From Trichobilharzia szidati (Eukaryota; Platyhelminthes; Trematoda; Strigeidida; Schistosomatidae), in the NCBI GenBank assembly GCA_944472155.2, contig OX235279.1:160912199-160976198 (forward strand): a stretch of 64,000 bases of DNA, written 5' to 3'. The notes beneath the pieces were generated by a model, which saw nothing but the letters and a program-made list of their open reading frames with translations, was not told where the DNA came from and did not search any database. Positions 1 through 9,956 of this stretch are shown in pieces; position 1 is the first letter of the stretch, and the number at the start of each line of letters is the position of its first letter. A program made the position numbers and the translations under genes.

Positions 1-136
1 CTAATTCTAATTGTTTAGAAGCAACACGGGGAGAGTTGTGAATAGGGAGGATGTTGAGAGTCACAGAGTATGGATTTCAAGTGTTTCTCACATGAGTTGT
101 CCAGATGTCTGTGGACTATGATAGTAACGAGCTAAC

Positions 137-326
137 TTAGTAGGGGCGCACATTTAGCCGACCGACAACCTTCAACACCCTTCTCAATATGAAATAATCC
201 TTTTTGAGTAACCCAGGAAAGACTAAGGGTGGTGGGGGTAACAATGAAGAATAATAGTCAAGATGCAACGCATTCAGATGCACACAATCATACAATAGGT
301 TGGGACAGTAGTCATAATAATAACAG
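137..326 (-). repeat. Unclassified repeat, shared with 23040-23460
   Basis: Read on the minus strand, this segment encodes a proline-rich stretch followed by LVFPGLLKK. A closely similar sequence lies on the plus strand near 23075-23165 (LVFSGLLKKGY). The two copies share both the coding-like stretch and the nucleotide order, so this is a dispersed repeat and not a gene. It abuts the PLE fold-back at 327. It could be an N-terminal part of a PLE, but I see no diagnostic motif. Confidence 0.5.
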
Positions 327-1141
327 TTTTCAAAAGAATAGACACTGAACAAAGAGAACTCTTTTCGATAAATTCATCATCAGGTTCTACAATTATATAT
401 ACATTATAATGAATGAATGAATTAGTCTTATGAACGACATTAATGTTTAAATAACATCAAATCAATAATATTGATAAATTACAGCTGAACAGCATCAACA
501 TAAAATAAACTGAATGTCAGAAGAATTAGGAAAGGTAATGGTACAAATTCATGAGTTTATAGTCTCTACTGAGGGCCAGGGCAGTAGTAGGGGCTGGACT
601 TGTTTCTTTTGGACACAGAGCGCTGGTTGTTTGAGGCGAATTGCAATAGCCTCTGCTGTTTGGAGTAAGCGGTGCTTCGAGGATTTTGGTAGTTTGTTGG
701 GCACCCGGTATATTATGGAGAAGGATTCGTCTACGCTGGCTTTGTGACCGGTTTGCACCAGATGGTCTAATATGGAGCTGTTAATACTTTTAACTACACC
801 TTTGCTTAGCCATAGTGGGATATGTTCTCGAGCACGAAAAATCAAGTTCCTAGAGCAACGGCCAACATAACTCGCCCCTACTACTGCCCTGGCCCTCAGT
901 AGAGACTATAAACTCATGAATTTGTACTATTATCTTTCCTAATTCTTCTGACATTCAGTTTATTTTATGTTGATGCTGTTCAGCTGTAATTTATCAATAT
1001 TATTGATTTGATGTTATTTAAACATTAATGTCGTTCATAAGACTAATTCATTCATTCATTATAATGTATATATAATTGTAGAACCTGATGATGAATTTAT
1101 CGAAAAGAGTTCTCTTTGTTCAGTGTCTATTCTTTTGAAAA
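327..1141. repeat. Fold-back repeat built from a PLE 3' end
   Basis: Positions 327-594 and 874-1141 are inverted copies of each other, 268 bp each, with only a couple of mismatches seen by eye. The 279-bp spacer holds the end of a PLE GIY-YIG region. The left arm is the natural 3' end of that PLE, since the same order of coding end and 3' sequence recurs at 33916-34430. The right arm is an extra inverted copy joined exactly where the coding truncates. The near identity of the arms implies a recent origin or gene conversion. Confidence 0.85.
549..873 (-). pseudogene. PLE GIY-YIG endonuclease C-terminus, truncated
   Basis: Minus-strand translation starts abruptly at SYVGR, the YIG half of a GIY-YIG nuclease. 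It continues through AREHIPLWL and HLVQTGHKASV, then the C-terminal block LQTAEAIAIRLKQPALCVQ and ends LLLPWPS. These blocks recur in other PLE copies in this window (27510-27780, 34141-34430, 63519-63830). The reverse transcriptase and the first half of the nuclease are absent, so it cannot act on its own. The frame is intact over roughly 107 codons. The last 46 bases of coding lie in the left arm of the fold-back. Confidence 0.8.
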
Positions 1142-2015
1142 TTTTAATGGGCATTTTTAATCAATAACAGTTTTATTCTCAAAATATTGGGCAAAGTTGT
1201 GTTGTCATAGATCAGATTCACAAAATTACAAATTAGTTAGTGGTTTGCGATGTACACCATTCTCGGGGGTGAATTTTCCCACTCCAGTTTCCCCTGGAAA
1301 CTTGATTATTCTGATCACATTGTGTGATGTGCTTAGTACCATGAATGATAATCAAGAAAGCAAGCCCATATTTCATCCGTCGAACTGTTTACATTGCAAA
1401 TTGAGGAAAATAACTCGTTATCTATCTGACCGTTGGTCAGAGAAAAGTAGAAACATCGACAGATTGATAAATTGACAAGAAAACATTGAAAAAAGTACCT
1501 CACAGTGAAAAAAAATACCTCAGCATTCATTTCTCCCGAAAAATTGTACAATAAATCTCAGGATAAATTCTCCAAACACTAGATGTATGATGAATTATAT
1601 ATAGTTAGCAGTGAAAAGCTAAAAAGTTTAAACGCCTCTGACTTTCTTGAGAATTTGAATGAATAGACACTTAGACATGAATAGGGAACAAGTTAGGACA
1701 GTTCAACTATACAATGCGAAATACGGTCTTGTTTTAATATATACAATGGCGAGTTCAGAGTGAAAGCTTTTCCTGGTCAACGACTGGCTGTCTTATATCA
1801 GTCGACAAAGTGTCGGACCGTTGGTTTGGAAGGCTTTTGTTTTTACAGGTATTTGTGTTTGCTTCCAGTTAGTGAGCTAACATTCGTGTTGGACATAGTT
1901 TTATTTAAAAACCCACGAGCTGAGAGAAGAGGAGACAGCAACAACGGGCCTCAGTCACCTTTAACGGGATATCCATGAAGGGAGTCACCTACTTTACTTA
2001 ACAAGGCAGGATTAT
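1142..2015. other. No supported gene; short shared repeat at 1180-1400
   Basis: No reading frame with recognisable domains was found. About 1280-1350 resembles 37345-37400 (both contain a TTATTCTGATC core with similar flanks), so part of this stretch is a dispersed repeat. The remainder looks like AT-rich intergenic or intronic sequence. Confidence 0.4.
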
Positions 2016-2019
2016 CTAA

Positions 2020-2340
2020 GTTATGGTCAGCCAGAACTGGATCAGAGAAGCATGACAAACCTTCTTTACTCTGAATTCAGTGTGGAAGTCTACTGCACAG
2101 AGTACAAGGAGAAAGATTGGGATTTTCAACACTAAGATCTAGTCAGTGAGAATTTCTACATGGTTCACAGATTTACTGGGCGCATCAAGGCGAGCAATTG
2201 CAACATGCTACTTCAGACATTCATCATCAACTACCTACACTAGCTCGATACTGAAGACTAGATGGCTGATGAGGATGGATAAGCAACGTGAAACGCTGAC
2301 CGGCAATGAGTCAACCAAGAAACTATTTTTCAGAAAACGA
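2020..2340 (+). pseudogene. RTE-type LINE C-terminal fragment
   Basis: The stretch is a decayed copy of the end of an RTE-type LINE open reading frame. Around 2105-2150 it reads like the conserved KIRIFNTNVKS block found in better copies here (5800-5850 minus, 44755-44800 plus). It then continues through the LQTFIN-like region into the segment corresponding to IRWP. Several frame changes and stops interrupt it. Confidence 0.5.
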
Positions 2341-2439
2341 ATGTGTAACTCATCACCACTGAACAGTATAGGTTGACAAAATGGTGAGATATTCACTCAT
2401 CATCATTATCACCGTCATCATCATTATACAGTGGAAGAT

Positions 2440-2970
2440 AGAATGGCAGTCAACACTCAAACTCAACTTCATCGACTTTTCAAAGGCCTGAGACAGTACT
2501 GACTGTGAATTAATTTGGAAAGTGCTTCCACACAATGGAGTACCTCAACACTTAATAAATCTCAGTCAAAACGAAATTATTATCATCAGAAGGTGGAAGA
2601 GAAAGAAAAGTGAGACAGAGGAATATTATGGTTTAGTGGATACAGGGGAGATGACAAAGAGTGAATGCATCTGAGCCATGCAGAACGAGTTTTAGCCATA
2701 TCACCAGTAGTCTTGAGACATTGCTTCTTAGCACCCGAATGACGAGTCGAACAGTCTGAGTGAGGAAGCCTTCGAAGTGAGGAGAGGAGTAAGACAAGAC
2801 TGACTACTAACTAACCAACACGATGAATGATATTCGTGATTGTGGTTGACTGGATGATGCGTGAGAGCGTGAGTGGGGAGCGAGAAGGGAGTCACACATT
2901 GGACCGACTAGAAGACACTGAATCATGTGGACTTCAAAGATAATTTCAGTCTAATGTGACACAACTGTGA
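2440..2970 (+). pseudogene. RTE-type LINE reverse transcriptase fragment
   Basis: Two RT blocks are readable across frames. One is NFIDFSKA followed, after a shift, by DCELIWKVLPHNGVPQHLINL, matching the 'FIDYEKAFDSVD...LWKLL' region of RTE reverse transcriptases. The other is FEVRRGVRQD followed by VVDWMMRE, matching 'VRTGVRQGCLLSP...VVDWIM'. The catalytic DD box near 2930 has decayed. It is clearly a pseudogene. Confidence 0.6.
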
Positions 2971-3288
2971 CTGTATCATCTACAGGTGAGAAGCAACAAG
3001 TGTGTGTAGGAGGGTCGGAGAAGATGGGATGTCAAGTGAACATAGGAGAAGAAATAGGTGGGGAAGATAGCTGAGTAGTAAGAACAAGAAGGAGATGGAG
3101 ACGCAGCTGCAAATATCATGAAGGGGAGAATTTCCAGTAAATTGACTTCTTTGTTTCACTCACCTATTGAGAATCACCCCAGCTGCAGGCACATACACGA
3201 ATGAACATGTCAAAGCCAACCAGTCAGCCATTCAGTTATGTTCGGAAAAGACAGCAAGACACACCTTCTTCATTAATATGATGCCAGT

Positions 3289-3579
3289 GTGTGCTCTACT
3301 AGATATGAGGAAGAACATTGGGATTTTAAAGACTACTGTCAAGTCGGTCAGTGCTTCTCTATATGCTCCATAGACTCGGCTAAAACGCCACTGTCAGCAT
3401 GCATTTGCGACAGGCAGCTGAGAATATTAACTCGTGCCATATTGGAGAGACAGAGACTGAAAGATACTCGTCTTGCACAAGTCTGCCCGGAACAAGCTGG
3501 ATTCGGGAAAAGTAAATCATTTGAGGATCAAATTAAAAGGATCTATTCATCATCATCGTTGTCATCGTTAAAATTATAA
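3289..3579 (+). pseudogene. RTE-type LINE RT fingers fragment
   Basis: The plus-strand frame reads LRILTRAILERQRLKDTRL and then CPEQAGFGKSKSFEDQIKR. This matches the RTE motif where a VxLNRxK stretch precedes QAGFRxxRSxxDQI at the start of the RT palm. It is open for 96 codons but ends without the rest of the RT. This N-terminal piece lies downstream of the more C-terminal pieces at 2020-2970, so the three are separate or shuffled fragments. Confidence 0.6.
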
Positions 3580-3819
3580 TTTTGATCATGATCAGAAGCA
3601 AAGTTAGACAGTGAACTTTCGAGTGTTGGTCTGCAGGTATTTGACTGGCTTCAAGTTTGATGACCAGCTGAGTTCACTTTACTTGGTGAACCACTGAAGT
3701 CACATTGTAATCGAATTCGTAATGAGTGAAATGTGTGCAAACCAGTCCTTGAAAATTAAGTAATTATTCGAAATAAACGTTGACTGAGGTTCTGGTGCGG
3801 AGTCATGCCATCAGAAAGG

Positions 3820-4000
3820 TTACTGAATGGTGTCCCAGTGGATGAATGGTAGACGGAGTGGTCTCCTAACCTGAAACTCCCAGTTTCGATTATTGGTACG
3901 GCTACTGGAGTGTAATTCTGAGGAGTACCGAACTGTGACTGAAAACCTATCAAGTACGTCCTGGTTTTCAGTGGTTCTCCAACTGAAATCAATCCATTAT
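3820..4000 (+). repeat. tRNA-headed SINE fragment (SINE-D type)
   Basis: A tRNA-like head (GTCCCAGTGGATGAATGG as an A-box-like element, then CAGTTTCGATTATTGG as a B-box-like element) is followed by GAGGAGTACCGAACTGTG and CTGGTTTTCAGTGG. This is the same order as the SINE copies at 23480-23790 and 9110-9530. Confidence 0.6.
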
Positions 4001-4180
4001 CATACTAGAAACAAGACTAAACCATTGAGGTGTAACCGTATGCGACAGCCACAACTGGTGAGCGTCGTCATTAGTATCTACGTAGTGCAAGTGTATTGTT
4101 ACAGTGTGCAACTTTTTGATTTAGTTGTGTTCTCTGACTGGTTGCTTTGACTGCTAAGTTTTCGTTGTCCACCTTCTAAG

Positions 4181-4225
4181 CGAAGATAGGACTAGACACA
4201 TTACACTAGTTACTGACTAGTGTGC
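4181..4225 (+). repeat. SINE-C tail fragment
   Basis: ACTAGACACATTACACTAGT followed by TACTGACTAGTG and CAATCAAAAA matches the tail of the SINE-C copy at 10445-10490. Only the tail is present. Confidence 0.5.
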
Positions 4226-4607
4226 AATCAAAAAAAGAAGCGACATCTTCATTGCACGTTTCAGTGTGAAATGAACTTATTTGAGTTCTCCATGGATGAT
4301 GCAGTTTTATCTCCAGGCAATCACTGTCGTGACCGGTTGTTAATCTACATCTCTAAGCGTCATTTTTACTGACTTGGAATTCGAACATACTTGTCACATG
4401 ATTTACTTTTTATTAGTTGGTAAATTCGGTCTATGGTAATTAATATGTTTATAAGTCACTTCCTGATTCATTTGATTACAAGGCTTCTAGAAATCCCTTG
4501 ACTGCATTTTCGATGTTTCCTATATTTAAAATTCCCACACTATCCCAATCAAATTGGTGTCGATAATCATCTACATGCGTTGTTATGAAAGAATATATAC
4601 ATACATG

Positions 4608-4838
4608 TAAATATTTTTTTATTACTTTACGTCCCCAGGGCTTCAAGCTAGAACTTTGAAGTTTCGGTAGCAGTGGTGTTGATTTTTGAGGGATGGAGTT
4701 GATAGCCTAATCCCAACCTTCCCTCTTTACCAGTCTTATATCTAGGTTAGCGAGGTAAAGGAGTACGTCGGCCGGCTATCAAACCCCGAACCATATGAGG
4801 CGTGGTTGGCTAGCATTCTACCGCTGTGCCACCGATAC
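4608..4838 (-). repeat. SINE-A, full-length copy with target duplication
   Basis: The element lies in reverse orientation. A T-run at its left edge is the A-tail, then comes the 'gggcttcaagct' tail domain, and a tRNA-like head ends near 4838. It is flanked by an imperfect duplication of about 21 bp, GAAAGAATATATACATACAT at 4587 and GAAAGAGTATATATATGTCA at 4839. It interrupts the PLE coding region that resumes at 4850. The body is the same as at 7149-7380. Confidence 0.75.
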
Positions 4839-4849
4839 GAAAGAGTATA

Positions 4850-5315
4850 TATATGTCATGCATTTTTACAGCTAATTTATGTTCTTGAATTCGGATTCGA
4901 TGGGGACTGCCGATTTGACCTATGTAATATTTATTGTAGCTCATACAGCTTATTTTGTAAATGGTATTAATCTTATCTTCGTTTCCTGTTGAATCTTTCG
5001 GGTTGCACAATATCGAATGAAGTGACTGCATTGGCTTGTGTGCTATATCCACTTCAAAGAGTCTCACTACTCTAACTGTTATTTCAGAGATATTCTTCAT
5101 AAATGGTAGAGTGAATTTTCTTGTGGTCTTTGATGATGGTTTCTTGTTGATATCACAACTTGAGTTTAAATACTTTTTGGTGGAATTGTGTGGGTATTCA
5201 TTCCTTTTGAAGATGGTTATTAAGTACTTTCCCTCCATTCTCTTCAGCATCCGAATGCTACAATGTGTGTTTGAACTCTTTTAAAGAATGTCTGCAAGCA
5301 GTTTCTTTTGTGAGT
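4850..5315 (-). pseudogene. PLE GIY-YIG domain fragment
   Basis: Minus-strand translation gives a hydrophilic linker, then INTIYKISCMSYNKYYIGQ followed by RIRIQEHKLAVK. This is the GIY-YIG nuclease core of a PLE: the IYK/CxxC-like entry, YYIGQ, and the R...EH active-site region. The reading frame is open from 5250 to 4858. Similarity continues upstream to about 5310 across a stop. The C-terminal end is cut off by the SINE at 4608-4838, and the upstream side abuts the ATT tail of an RTE LINE at 5319. Confidence 0.8.
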
Positions 5316-5318
5316 AAC

Positions 5319-5355
<37 letters not shown>
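5319..5355 (-). repeat. (ATT)n microsatellite, tail of RTE LINE
   Basis: A perfect ATT/TTA run of 37 bases sits directly at the 3' side of the minus-strand LINE at 5356-6110. RTE-clade LINEs characteristically end in short tandem repeats. Several other RTE copies here end in AATAATAAT-type tails (20718, 45137, 35845). Confidence 0.75.
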
Positions 5356-6110
5356 GTATCCTTTAATTCCTACAGGGACATAGGGCTTCAGCCGTGCGTC
5401 TCCATCACGTTCTGTTCCCTGCTAGAGTCTTCACCTGGCCCCAAGTCTGCCCACACGTTTTCATCTCCTCTTCCAAGTCACCTTTGGACGACCAACTCGC
5501 CGCTTCCCTTTCGGGTTCCACTCAAGGGCTTGTCTAGTGATGTCACTTGATGGTTTCCTCAGAGTATGGCCAATCCATCTCCATTTCTTCCTGCCTATTT
5601 GTTTCACAATCGGTTCCTGGTTGGTTCGCTCATTGCCAGAGATCCCTGTTGCTGATGTTTTCTGGCCGGCCATCTGATCTTGAGTGAAGTATTGAGCGAA
5701 GACAACTGTTAATGAAGGTCTGTAGCTTGTTGGAAATGCTCTTTATGACGCGCCAAGTCTCTGATCCGTATAACAGCACTGACTTCACATTGGAGTTGAA
5801 AATCCGGATCTTATTTTTGATGCTGAGTGCTGTTGACCTCCACACAGACTTGAGAGTAGTGAAAGCTTGTCTTGCTTTTCCGATTCTTGCTTTGATATCC
5901 TCGTCAGTTCCGTTCGCCTGTAGTTGAAATGATGCTTCCCAGGTTGGTGGGTAGGTAAAAGAGGTTGTTTCTTTCAGGTTCCTCCAATTTATGCTGATTG
6001 TTGTCTGTTGTTGTTGTTGCTGTTGGTGGTGTCGCCCAGGAATTTTCATCACCTCTGTTTTATCTATGTTCACCTGAAGTCCTATCTTTGATGCTTCTTC
6101 TGAGTAATTG
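5356..6110 (-). pseudogene. RTE-type LINE C-terminus (RT thumb to stop)
   Basis: Two overlapping minus-strand frames cover it. The first (6073-5630) begins MNIDKTEVM, carries a glutamine run, then KARIGKARQAFTTLKSVW, KIRIFNSNVKSVLLYGSETW and [13 protein letters not shown]. The second (5673-5461) reads [20 protein letters not shown], then [16 protein letters not shown]. This is the region after the RT active site in RTE-type endonuclease-RT proteins. One frameshift near 5640-5670 breaks it. The 5' part with endonuclease and RT core is missing, as expected for a 5'-truncated insertion. Confidence 0.8.
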
Positions 6111-6199
6111 GATAATTGCTATTATAGTTGAGTATTTGGGCTGTGTGCATTGTTTTTCTGTATACCTGTGTTTCTAAATTCCCTATTTTAGATGAAAGG

Positions 6200-6203
<4 letters not shown>

Positions 6204-6232
<29 letters not shown>
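6204..6232. repeat. (TA)n microsatellite
   Basis: A perfect TA alternation of 29 bases. Similar TA runs lie at 8704-8720, 9051-9067, 15659-15681 and 31146-31176. Confidence 0.95.
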
Positions 6233-6236
<4 letters not shown>

Positions 6237-6584
6237 AAACAACTTCATTTAATTTCATTAACTAATGACCAAATTGATAAATAAACATATCTGAGTGAAA
6301 CTATTCACAGAATCTGATTAACTAATTAGGTAGTCATCCTACAGATTAATTCTTATTAGTGCTAATTATCTTTTGTTTCTTTTCGCAAATTGAAGCAATC
6401 ACTGAGAGTGAATATGTTGAAAATTGCACTGCTTAAACAAAGTCAAATAGCCTAGAATAAAGACACGGCTGACAATCGACACCAGTTTGTGAAACAGTTC
6501 ACAGTGAAGTGCCTGTTTAAATTAATCACTGAGGAAAATATTTTCATTAAATCTTTCAGTGCACAACACTTGCACATATATTTA

Positions 6585-6775
6585 TTTTTTTTAATTTTGA
6601 TTACAGCTTGATGCCACACCGTATTTTCAGTACAAGTATGGAATTTTCAGCATGGATATCGGTAGACCAAATTTTGCAGGCCGACCATAGATATCGGGTG
6701 TGCGTCGGTAGGGGATCGAACCCCGGACCATGTGCATGGTCGGCGAGAGTCCTAATCACTGTACCACCGACGCTG
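6585..6775 (-). repeat. SINE-B copy
   Basis: In reverse orientation it shows a T-rich edge, ATTACAGCTTGATGCCACAC, the 'gccgaccatagatatc' body, and then the tRNA-like head. The head holds GGGGATCGAACCCC (B box) and ends CCACCGACGC. The head is nearly the same as in SINE-A, but the body and tail differ. Other copies are at 24090-24297 and 51915-52101. Confidence 0.75.
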
Positions 6776-6956
6776 TATGAGACTAAGATTTAATAGGTTA
6801 TCTGGGGCATGATGATTAGCAGTCGAATTGGGGATACTCATTGCACCCTATTTGGGAGTGAGACTGGAGACTAACAACTATCGTGTCAGTTACCAAAGCG
6901 TTATTCCCTAGGGTATGATAACTTTTGTGCAATGGGTACCCAAAGAAGTGTCATGA

Positions 6957-7127
6957 TGCAACAACAAAAGGCAAGACACGGAAACCAAGGTATATATATA
7001 TATTCTTTCATAACCAATTAGAATGTTGAAATATACATAGTATCCTGTTGCTAACGCAGTACTGAACTGTGGGAATATGTGATAATAATATCCCGGTGGA
7101 ACACAATGTCTCTATTACACCACCACA
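6957..7127 (+). repeat. Solo LTR remnant (family of 39800-40044)
   Basis: It begins TGCAACAACAAAAGGCAAG and ends ACACCACCACA, and shares 'aaatatacatagtat', 'ctgttgctaacgcagt' and the terminal region with the clean solo LTR at 39800-40044. It is about 70 bp shorter, with a deletion in the first half. Flanks ATGA and ATAA could be a decayed 4-bp duplication. Confidence 0.65.
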
Positions 7128-7148
7128 ATAAGATTCCAGTACTGGATA

Positions 7149-7380
7149 GCGTCGGTGGCATAGCGGTTAGGACGCTCGACGACCATGCACATGGTACGGG
7201 GTTCGATTCCCGGCCGACGCACTCCTTTACCTCACTAAGCCAGAAATAATGCTGGTGAAGAGGAGAGGTTGGACATTAGGCTAGCAACCCCATCCTGTAA
7301 AAACAAACACAACTGCTACAGAAATTTCAAGCCACTAGCTTGAAGCCCTATGTTCCACTGGGAACGTGAAGGAAAAAAAA
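7149..7380 (+). repeat. SINE-A, intact copy with TSD
   Basis: Positions 7149-7220 fold as a tRNA-like head: acceptor arms GCGTCGG and CCGACGC pair perfectly, with A box TGGCATAGCGG and B box GGTTCGATTCC. The body runs to GCTTGAAGCCCTATGTTCC and an A8 tail at 7373-7380. Target duplication CTGGATA at 7142-7148 and 7381-7387 flanks it (ACTGGATA if the shared A is counted). These are all the hallmarks of a retroposed SINE transcribed by RNA polymerase III and mobilised by a LINE. Confidence 0.9.
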
Positions 7381-7559
7381 CTGGATAGCGAAATTAATGT
7401 ACAAGTTTCATCTGACAACTACGACTGCCTAACAAGAGATATTTGGTCATTCTGTGAAGTTTATTTCTATTCACGAAATCATGACCTCGTGAGAATATTC
7501 CAAGTTCGGCACCTGGGTAGGAACCAGGAATCCTAACCATTGGACTGACAAACAAGAAA

Positions 7560-7740
7560 ATACTGCCTCAGAAATATGCAGGAGGAGAAGAGGATGGATT
7601 GGACATACACTAAGAAGACCACTGAGTGAAATCAAATGCTAATCGCTTGGATGGAACCCGAATGGGAAGGAATAAGTTTGGTGTGGGTTCGAGGGTGATA
7701 TGGAGGAGATTCGACAAGGAGATTTCATAGCCAGAATCCG
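7560..7740 (+). pseudogene. RTE-type LINE C-terminal fragment
   Basis: Translation gives RGWIGHTLRRPLSEI, then WNPNGKE and the following 'GDMEEIRQ' stretch, equivalent to [14 protein letters not shown]...[14 protein letters not shown] in the copy at 5356-6110. Stops and small shifts interrupt it. Confidence 0.6.
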
Positions 7741-7749
7741 AAAGTCAAG

Positions 7750-8300
7750 GTACATCTTCACCACTCGAAAATCAGTCTAGAAATGCTCTGAACTCCGCAG
7801 CACAAAGGAGGAGATTCGTGTTTTCAACACCAATGTTAAGTCAGTCAGTCAGTCAGCTCTCCTATATTGGTCATAAACTTGACCAAAGCGTCACGAAAAG
7901 CATTTCCAACAACCAGCTTAACAGGGGATATCTTCTCTGGCTCCATATTGAAGATCAAATGGCTAGCTGGCCAGAAAGAATTAGCAACAAGAAACTCTGG
8001 CTGGCTGGCAACAAACCACCCGAGAGTCGATCGCTCAACAAATATTCTGGAGAAAATGGAGATGGACTGGGTATACATTGAGGAGAGAGACCAGTGGGTG
8101 ATATCACGCAGCTGGCCATGGCTGGAGTGGAATCCCAGTGGGGATCGACGGGTGGGTCATCGTTGCTAGGGTGACATGCAGGAGATGAGAGACTATAGGC
8201 AGTCGTGGAGCCAGCCAGATGAAGACGAGATCAGCAAATAGCAGAAAATGGAGATGTGTTGTTGAAGCCCTATTTCCCACTCGGAACAATAATATAAGTG
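7750..8300 (+). pseudogene. Second RTE-type LINE C-terminal fragment
   Basis: It carries IRVFNTNVKSV at 7814-7850, then a region ending PERISNKKLW, WRWTGYTL-like sequence around 8060, and WNPSGDRRVGHRC at 8128-8168. It ends in the LINE 3' segment 'gttgttgaagccctatttcccactcgg'. It follows another C-terminal fragment in the same direction, so two truncated copies lie in tandem. Confidence 0.6.
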
Positions 8301-9100
8301 ACAGTTATCAACCAAGAAGTTAATCTGGTAATTCCAGCTATTTATATTTGTCTCGTCTGTAATTCTTATTCTATAGGCAATAATATTACACCCTGTATTT
8401 ATTATATCTATCAGGTGCATAAATAATGCATCCTTTAATGTTAGCTAATTAACTGTCTGCATTTAGTACTAAACACGTGAAGTACTTTAAAAGTAAAAGT
8501 AAGTGAAAGATAGTCAGTCAGTACAGAGACACAAAGAGAGAGAGAGAGAGATGAGAAAGGAGAAAGGAGACAGACACTTCATAATCTTTTCTTAAAAAGT
8601 AAAAAAGGGAATGTCTGGAAATCAGTACACCAGTATGCCTAGTGCAACATTCAAGTAGAACTAGATAGAGTCCTGTTTATGATAGTTTACATTCTGAGTC
8701 ACGTATATATATATATATAATACAACAAAGTCGTCCGCATCTACCTTATCAAGTGCGTGAGTACAAATGTCTATCACTCTTTATTCTTAGTAGACACCTC
8801 TGAGACAAAAAAAACAAACAGTGGTAATACAAGTGAAATTTTATCTTAAATACTTTAATTGCGCATAATGCAAATTAGGTAAGCAGCAAAAGTACAAGTG
8901 AGTGAAGTAATATTCAGGAAAAAAAAGGCAAACTCATAGTGACGTTGATTATGATGACTATGGCGGTGATATTGGTAGTCATTATGGTTATGATGGAAGA
9001 GGTAAAAAAGAAAAAAGAAAATCAAAAGAATTTTGGAAAAACACTGAAACATATATATATATATATAACGTTAAGTGCATCTGTGCTTTCGATAAACAAA
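8300..9100. other. No supported gene; microsatellites
   Basis: It holds a GA run near 8534-8551, TA runs at 8704-8720 and 9051-9067, and a (GATTATGATGACTATGG)-like ATG-rich stretch near 8940-9000. No coding or transposon domain was recognised. Confidence 0.5.
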
Positions 9101-9106
9101 GAAAGT

Positions 9107-9590
9107 AAGCGAACCATTGAAAACCAGGGAGTACTTGACAGCTAGCTGTTTCATCAACCTAGTTTAGGAGTCATCGGCAGTATGCACCAACCACCACGGT
9201 TCGAACCCAGGACCTTCCGGTTACAAGACAAGCTAGCTCGTATACTATTCAGCCACTGGGACCCGATTCAATGGCCAACCCATGAATTCTAACTTCTACC
9301 AATTCGTGACGATTTAGCGCGACCCAGACCACTGTCATCGGTGAGACATCCATCCTCACACGTGACATCTGGATGGACCTCACTAGTCACGACTTCTCAC
9401 TAGAACTGACTCCAGGAAACTCGATTCTGTAGCAAGTGACTAGCGAGCATCAGATTAATTTTCTATAGTTTGGTTTGTGGGGGTAAAACAGCTGTCCAGT
9501 ACTCCCTGGTTTTCAATGGTTCTCTAACTGATATCAATCCGTGATCAACTCGTAAAAACAAACCTAACCCTTACAAACCAAACTATAGAA
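9107..9590 (-). repeat. SINE-D copy with inverted tail
   Basis: In reverse orientation the head reads as a threonine-type tRNA-like unit (B box GGTTCGAACCC at about 9197). The body resembles that at 26870-27205. A segment of the same family repeats in inverted orientation at 9486-9525 (CAGTACTCCCTGGTTTTCAA against the left copy near 9115). The right portion is bounded by TATAGTTTGGTTTGT at 9460 and its reverse complement at 9575. Confidence 0.65.
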
Positions 9591-9599
9591 AACAAAGAA

Positions 9600-9955
9600 A
9601 GACCGATTTTTGCAGCATAAATTGATATCATGATTGTATTTCACAGGTTCCCCTCATCAGCTGCACACCACCACCACCACCTGAAATTACAATGGTTATA
9701 TAAGTATGAATGACATTAACATACTTCAGTGTTTGAATGGGAGCAGGGGAGATTCATTTTGTGCATTTATTCCCCTTATTAAATTGGAATAAAGCAAGAA
9801 TAACAGTGGTTTGTGCAGCATAATATGGTGCCGTCATTTATTTCGTTGTCTTCTCATCAGCTGCTTGCAAGCCAAAGTCATTATTAAATATATCTACAGA
9901 AACAATTTTAACATACTTGCATAGAATTCTTGGTAGTAGATTTTTAGAGGAAATC
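9600..9955 (-). repeat. PLE terminal repeat pair with hammerhead-like cores
   Basis: Two related units, each ending in a T-rich 'gcagcataa' segment, lie in tandem. Each carries a minus-strand GCAG-CTGATGA...GAAA...CTGC arrangement (9612-9664 and 9815-9864). The second unit is matched in inverted orientation at 11363-11450, on the other side of the PLE coding region at 10620-11395. It is therefore interpreted as the terminal repeat of that PLE. Confidence 0.6.
9815..9864 (-). ncRNA. Hammerhead-ribozyme-like core in PLE terminal repeat
   Basis: Read on the minus strand: GCAG, then the core CTGATGA, a 9-nt segment, GAAA, an AT-rich possible helix, and CTGC. The outer GCAG/CTGC would close helix I. 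PLEs are known to carry hammerhead motifs in their terminal repeats. The segment where helix II should form pairs poorly, and the base at the cleavage position appears to be G, so this copy is probably inactive. A sister copy lies at 9612-9664. Confidence 0.5.
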
Positions 9956-9956
9956 G

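Noticed and set aside
1085..1105. Hammerhead in the PLE end at 1085-1105 (and reverse copies at 363-383 and near 33960)
   Set aside because: CTGATGA and GAAA are present and GAAC/GTTC could pair, but no helix III can be placed after GAAA, and helix II shows mismatches at its base. I note the resemblance only.
7149..7220. A functional tRNA gene
   Set aside because: The acceptor stem and promoter boxes are good, but the anticodon arm is poorly formed. The same head is followed by a fixed body, an A tail and a target duplication, so it is a SINE head. The same reasoning applies to the heads at 6700-6775, 24220-24297 and 52030-52101.
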